A DNA stretch of 8,019 nt from Actinomycetes bacterium (GTDB lineage Bacteria; Actinomycetota; Actinomycetes; Propionibacteriales; Propionibacteriaceae), in the NCBI GenBank assembly GCA_023412435.1, contig JAEYNS010000223.1:1-8019 (forward strand). The letters run 5' to 3'. A model generated the notes under the pieces. It ran no database searches and had not been told where the DNA came from. It worked only from the letters and a program-made list of their open reading frames with translations. The position numbers and the translations under genes are program-made. Below, one piece after another: positions 5,811 through 8,019 of this stretch (its first letter is position 1; every line of letters starts with the position of its first letter).

Positions 5811-6293
5811 TCAGTCCACCGGGTCGGGGGTGGTGGCCGGTACGAGCCACCCGAACCCGCCGTCGCCGAGTTCCACCAGCCGCCGCCCGGCAGCCAGCTG
5901 CGTGATCAGGTCCCCCTCGATGACAAGGGACGCCGGCCCGGCCAGATCGACGACTATCGCCGCCGAGCCGGTCTCGACGGCGGTCGCCGCCACGTCGTCG
6001 AGGGTGCACGGGACGGGACGGGCGGACGGCTGCCAGGCCTGCAGCGCGTCCAGCCCTGTGAACACCGGCAACCCCGCGCGGCCGTCGCCGCCGCGGACCT
6101 GGACGGCCGAGAGGTCGCCGTCGGGATCCGGGGCGATCGGCAGCAGCAGGCGGGCGCCGCACAGCGCCGCCACCGCCCGGGGGTACCACAGCGGGTCGGG
6201 ACCGTCTGCGGCAGCCACCAGCCGACGCACCTCGGGGTCGGCCTCGCCGCGGTCGCCCGCGAACGAGGAGTTGGGGCTGCCGAGGGTCTTCAC
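5811..6293 (-). CDS. SseB-like (SseB family N-terminal domain) protein
   Basis: This predicted 160-residue soluble protein resembles the SseB-like proteins common in actinobacteria. Visible features are the opening TLGSPNSSFAGDRGEADPEVR, the strand GARLLLPIAPDPDG (46-59), LPVFTGLDALQAWQP (75-89) and VVDLAGPASLVI (114-125). This pattern of GARLLVP, then a PxFTS/T-type motif, then a DxAGP motif is what I recall from that family. There is no signal peptide, membrane helix or catalytic motif, and its function is unknown. The GTG at 6293 overlaps the upstream stop as GTGA, and this choice gives a normal family-like N terminus. A longer reading to 6428 would add an Arg/Gly/Pro-rich stretch that merely shadows the neighbouring gene. 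Only a distant AGGAG is seen upstream, so translation probably depends on coupling. Family assignment is from memory and moderately sure. Confidence 0.8.
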   Translation of the reverse strand: MKTLGSPNSSFAGDRGEADPEVRRLVAAADGPDPLWYPRAVAALCGARLLLPIAPDPDGDLSAVQVRGGDGRAGLPVFTGLDALQAWQPSARPVPCTLDDVAATAVETGSAAIVVDLAGPASLVIEGDLITQLAAGRRLVELGDGGFGWLVPATTPDPVD

Positions 6294-6727
6294 GAAGGCG
6301 TCCCGGCCTGCTCCTGCCACATCCTGCGCAGGTCGTCGACGGCGGCGCGGGCGCGGGCGCCGTCCACCTGCTGCAGGGCGATCAGCGGACGGGTGCCCGG
6401 CTCCTCGGTGACCAGCACGTAGGCCCACGGGTCGTGCGCGGTGAACCTGAAGCCCTCGATCTGCGACCAGGCGATCCGGTGCCTCCGCGGCCCGTTGCGG
6501 ACGACCAGCCCCTCGGCATCGGCCCGCACCGTACTGAGCGCGATGCCGAGCATCACAGCGATCATGACGAGGATGAAGAAGACGAGGGTGGCCAGCTGCT
6601 CACCCGTGAACAGCACCTGGATGTCGGCGGGCAGCCGTTGCCAGCCGACGGCGGCGGCGAGCACCAGCACCGCCGACAGCCCGACCGCCATCACCAGCGT
6701 CGCGCGCGGTCGGTACACCCGGGTCAT
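6290..6727 (-). CDS. Small two-helix membrane protein with PH-like domain
   Basis: This 145-residue protein has two hydrophobic segments (about 10-27 and 44-65) joined by a short loop, so it is probably an inner-membrane hairpin. A C-terminal soluble part (about 66-140) follows, with TVRADAEGLVVRNGPRRHRIAW, IEGFRFTAHDPWAYVLV and a final helix ARARAAVDDLRRMWQEQ. The strand-rich pattern with W87, the GF motif and a closing helix is typical of actinobacterial PH-domain proteins of the bPH_6/DUF2581 type, which I recall being encoded beside hisG in other actinobacteria. The cellular role is unknown. It starts 3 nt after the hisG stop with no clear Shine-Dalgarno and overlaps the next gene by GTGA, so it is almost certainly cotranscribed and translationally coupled. 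The domain call is by pattern. Confidence 0.82.
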   Translation of the reverse strand: MTRVYRPRATLVMAVGLSAVLVLAAAVGWQRLPADIQVLFTGEQLATLVFFILVMIAVMLGIALSTVRADAEGLVVRNGPRRHRIAWSQIEGFRFTAHDPWAYVLVTEEPGTRPLIALQQVDGARARAAVDDLRRMWQEQAGTPS

Positions 6728-6730
6728 CGT

Positions 6731-7591
6731 TCAGATCCGGCAGGCGTGGATCGAGGTGACGAGGATTCCGTCCGCGCCGGTCGCCCACAGGTCGTCCATG
6801 ATCTGCTGGGCCTGGTCGCGCGGGATCATCGCGCGAACCGCCACCCAGCCGGCCTTGGCCAGCGGCGAGACCGTCGGGGAGTCGATCCCCGGCGTGATGG
6901 CGCAGGCAGCCTGCAGGTTCTGCTCGGACACGTTGTAGTCGACCATCAGGTAATTGCGGGCGGTCATCACCCCGCCGAGCCGGCGCCTGAGCAGGTCGAG
7001 GCCCGCCGGCTCCGCACTCCCCCTGTGCTGGATCAGGATCGCCTCCGACTCCAGGATCGGCTCTCCGAACAGTTCAAGGCCTGCGCGCTTCAGCGTGCTG
7101 CCGGTCTCGACCACGTCGGCGATCACGTCTGCCACCCCGAGCCGCACCGAGCTCTCGACGGCGCCGTCCAGCTTGATCAGGCGGGCAGACACCCCCGCCC
7201 GCTCCAGGTAGGCGGCGACCAGGCCGGGGTAGGAGGTGGCGATCCGCTTCCCCGCCAGCCCCGCGACCTCCAGGCCGGAGCCGGACGGCGCCGCGAACCG
7301 GAACCGGGTGGCACCGAAGCCGAGCGAGAGCACCTCCGTCGCCTCCGCGGCCGAGTCGAGCAGCATGTCACGGCCTGTGATGCCGAGGTCGAGGGTGCCC
7401 TCCCCCACGTAGACGGCGATGTCGCGCGGCCGCAGGTAGTAGAACTCGACGCCGTTGGCCTCGTCGACCAGGACGAGTTCCTTGGGGTCGTTGCGCTGCC
7501 GGTAGCCGGCCTCGCGCAGCATCTCGGCGGCGGATTCGGCCAGCGAGCCCTTGTTGGGCACGGCGATCTTCAGCAATTCGGTCCCGTTCAT
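6731..7591 (-). CDS. hisG: ATP phosphoribosyltransferase (long form)
   Basis: HisG condenses ATP with PRPP to give N1-(5-phosphoribosyl)-ATP, the first and feedback-controlled step of histidine biosynthesis. The 286-residue length and the extra domain after about 210 (starting ARNYLMVDYNV, ending LVTSIHACRI) identify the long, self-contained form with a C-terminal ACT-like histidine-binding domain, which does not need HisZ. Catalytic features include IAVPNKGSL (9-17), YVGEGTLDLGITGRDM (61-76) and the PRPP-binding region DGAVESSVRLG followed by ADVVETGSTL (158-167). The ATG at 7591 was chosen because it starts the family-typical N terminus and lies 14 nt after the hisE stop. A GAGG overlaps the hisE stop 12 nt upstream. 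A longer in-frame reading to 7732 would overlap hisE and is unlikely. hisE, the next enzyme in the pathway, is directly upstream. Confidence 0.97.
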   Translation of the reverse strand: MNGTELLKIAVPNKGSLAESAAEMLREAGYRQRNDPKELVLVDEANGVEFYYLRPRDIAVYVGEGTLDLGITGRDMLLDSAAEATEVLSLGFGATRFRFAAPSGSGLEVAGLAGKRIATSYPGLVAAYLERAGVSARLIKLDGAVESSVRLGVADVIADVVETGSTLKRAGLELFGEPILESEAILIQHRGSAEPAGLDLLRRRLGGVMTARNYLMVDYNVSEQNLQAACAITPGIDSPTVSPLAKAGWVAVRAMIPRDQAQQIMDDLWATGADGILVTSIHACRI

Positions 7592-7605
7592 GTGTCTGGT
7601 GCGCC

Positions 7606-7872
7606 TCAGAGGTGCTCGTAGATGTCGTCGAGGTCCAGGCCGAGGGACAGCATCAGCACCTGCACGTGGTAGAGCAGCTGGCTGATCTCCTCGGCGGCCT
7701 CGTCCTTCGACTGGTACTCGGCGGCCATCCACACCTCGGCCGCCTCCTCCACGATCTTCTTGCCGATCTCATGGACGCCGGCGTCCAGCGCGCGCACGGT
7801 GCCCGACCCCTCGGGACGGGTGGCCGCGCGGTTCGCCAGTTCGGCGAACAACGCTTCGAAGGACTTGCTCAC
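7606..7872 (-). CDS. hisE: Phosphoribosyl-ATP pyrophosphatase
   Basis: HisE hydrolyses phosphoribosyl-ATP to phosphoribosyl-AMP and pyrophosphate, the second step of histidine biosynthesis. The 88-residue protein is all-helical, of the MazG-like type. [12 protein letters not shown] opens it, [15 protein letters not shown] (37-51) supplies the metal-binding Glu residues, and [15 protein letters not shown] (60-74) is the second metal-binding helix. The EEISQLLY form, rather than the more widespread EAADLLY, matches what I recall of mycobacterial HisE. The GTG at 7872 is the only sensible start: the frame is closed by a TAG at 7884-7882, and AGGA at 7883-7880 gives 7-nt spacing. It is a stand-alone enzyme, not fused to HisI, and lies 14 nt upstream of hisG. 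Confidence 0.96.
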   Translation of the reverse strand: MSKSFEALFAELANRAATRPEGSGTVRALDAGVHEIGKKIVEEAAEVWMAAEYQSKDEAAEEISQLLYHVQVLMLSLGLDLDDIYEHL

Positions 7873-7879
7873 CCGCGCA

Positions 7880-7883
7880 TCCT
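7880..7883 (-). promoter_or_regulatory. Ribosome-binding site of hisE
   Basis: AGGA lies 7 nt before the GTG start of hisE and overlaps the TAG stop of the preceding reading frame. This fixes the GTG start and suggests reinitiation after the upstream gene. Confidence 0.65.
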
Positions 7884-8019
7884 AACCGTCGGCGGCCGGG
7901 GCATCGACGGCAGGGTCCAGCCGCACCCCCAGCAGGGCGTCGACGGCGGCCGCCACGAGCGACCCCGCGGCGGGGTCGTCGCCGTCGGCGCGGGCGGCCC
8001 ACTCGTCCACCGCGGCCAC
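7882..8019 (-). CDS. C-terminal end of an unidentified gene upstream of hisE
   Basis: An open frame of 45 codons enters from the window edge and stops at TAG 7884-7882, 9 nt before the hisE GTG. The visible tail begins VAAVDEWAARADGDDPAAG and ends with VRLDPAVDAPAADG. Nearly every third position is G or C, as in the neighbouring genes, which supports real coding. It is Ala/Asp-rich, and I do not recognise the family from this fragment. A GTG sits exactly at the edge, but this is more likely an internal Val. The close spacing to hisE suggests one operon. The assignment as coding is probable; the function is unknown. Confidence 0.6.
   Translation of the reverse strand: MAAVDEWAARADGDDPAAGSLVAAAVDALLGVRLDPAVDAPAADG

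Noticed and set aside
6294..6428. 5' extension of the SseB-like gene to 6428
   Set aside because: The added residues are Arg/Gly/Pro-rich and shadow the PH-like gene. The GTG at 6293 forms a GTGA overlap and starts a sensible protein.
6434..7621. Plus-strand open frame of 395 codons opposite hisG
   Set aside because: It is antisense to clear HisG, has no recognisable motif and no convincing ribosome-binding site.
7592..7732. 5' extension of hisG to a start at 7732
   Set aside because: The extra 47 residues are Arg/Gly-rich, overlap hisE, and precede the family-typical N terminus MNGTELLKIAVPNKGS. The ATG at 7591 fits the hisE spacing.
1..8019. Mobile elements, CRISPR arrays, toxin-antitoxin or defence genes
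   Set aside because: No repeats of the right size and spacing, transposase or integrase motifs, or compositional breaks were seen. Every gene present is housekeeping or a small conserved-type protein.

Overview
The window looks like a chromosomal housekeeping segment of a high-GC Gram-positive bacterium (Actinomycetota). The base composition is strongly GC-rich and third codon positions are almost all G or C. HisE and PheS carry actinobacterial-type motifs, and the order infC-rpmI-rplT-(TrmH/SpoU methyltransferase)-pheS-pheT resembles that of other actinobacteria. A family-level guess (for example Propionibacteriales) would be inference only. Every gene I can support lies on the minus strand, so transcription runs from position 8019 towards 1. 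I see no mobile element, CRISPR array, tRNA or rRNA.

In order of transcription, the first block (8019 to about 5811) is a tightly packed run. It holds the tail of an unidentified gene, hisE, hisG, a small two-helix membrane protein with a PH-like domain, and an SseB-like protein. Spacings are 9, 14 and 3 nt, followed by a 4-base GTGA overlap. HisG and HisE catalyse the first two steps of histidine biosynthesis. The block ends in a GC-rich hairpin region just after the last stop codon.

The second block (about 5740 to 4232) is the translation operon infC-rpmI-rplT (IF3, L35, L20). It starts with a putative extended -10 promoter and a leader of about 170 nt containing several hairpins. One hairpin has the form of an intrinsic terminator, and a loop upstream of it is complementary to part of its 5' arm. 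infC appears to start at a rare ATC codon behind a GGAGG ribosome-binding site.

The third block (4231 to 1) follows a perfect 12-bp inverted repeat just after rplT. It encodes a SPOUT-class RNA 2'-O-methyltransferase and the two subunits of phenylalanyl-tRNA synthetase. pheS and pheT overlap by ATGA, and pheT runs off the left edge, so its C-terminal domain is not in the window.

I found no previously undescribed multi-gene system. The most interesting material is RNA-level: the infC leader with its possible attenuator and pseudoknot, the non-canonical infC start, and the rplT/methyltransferase hairpin.
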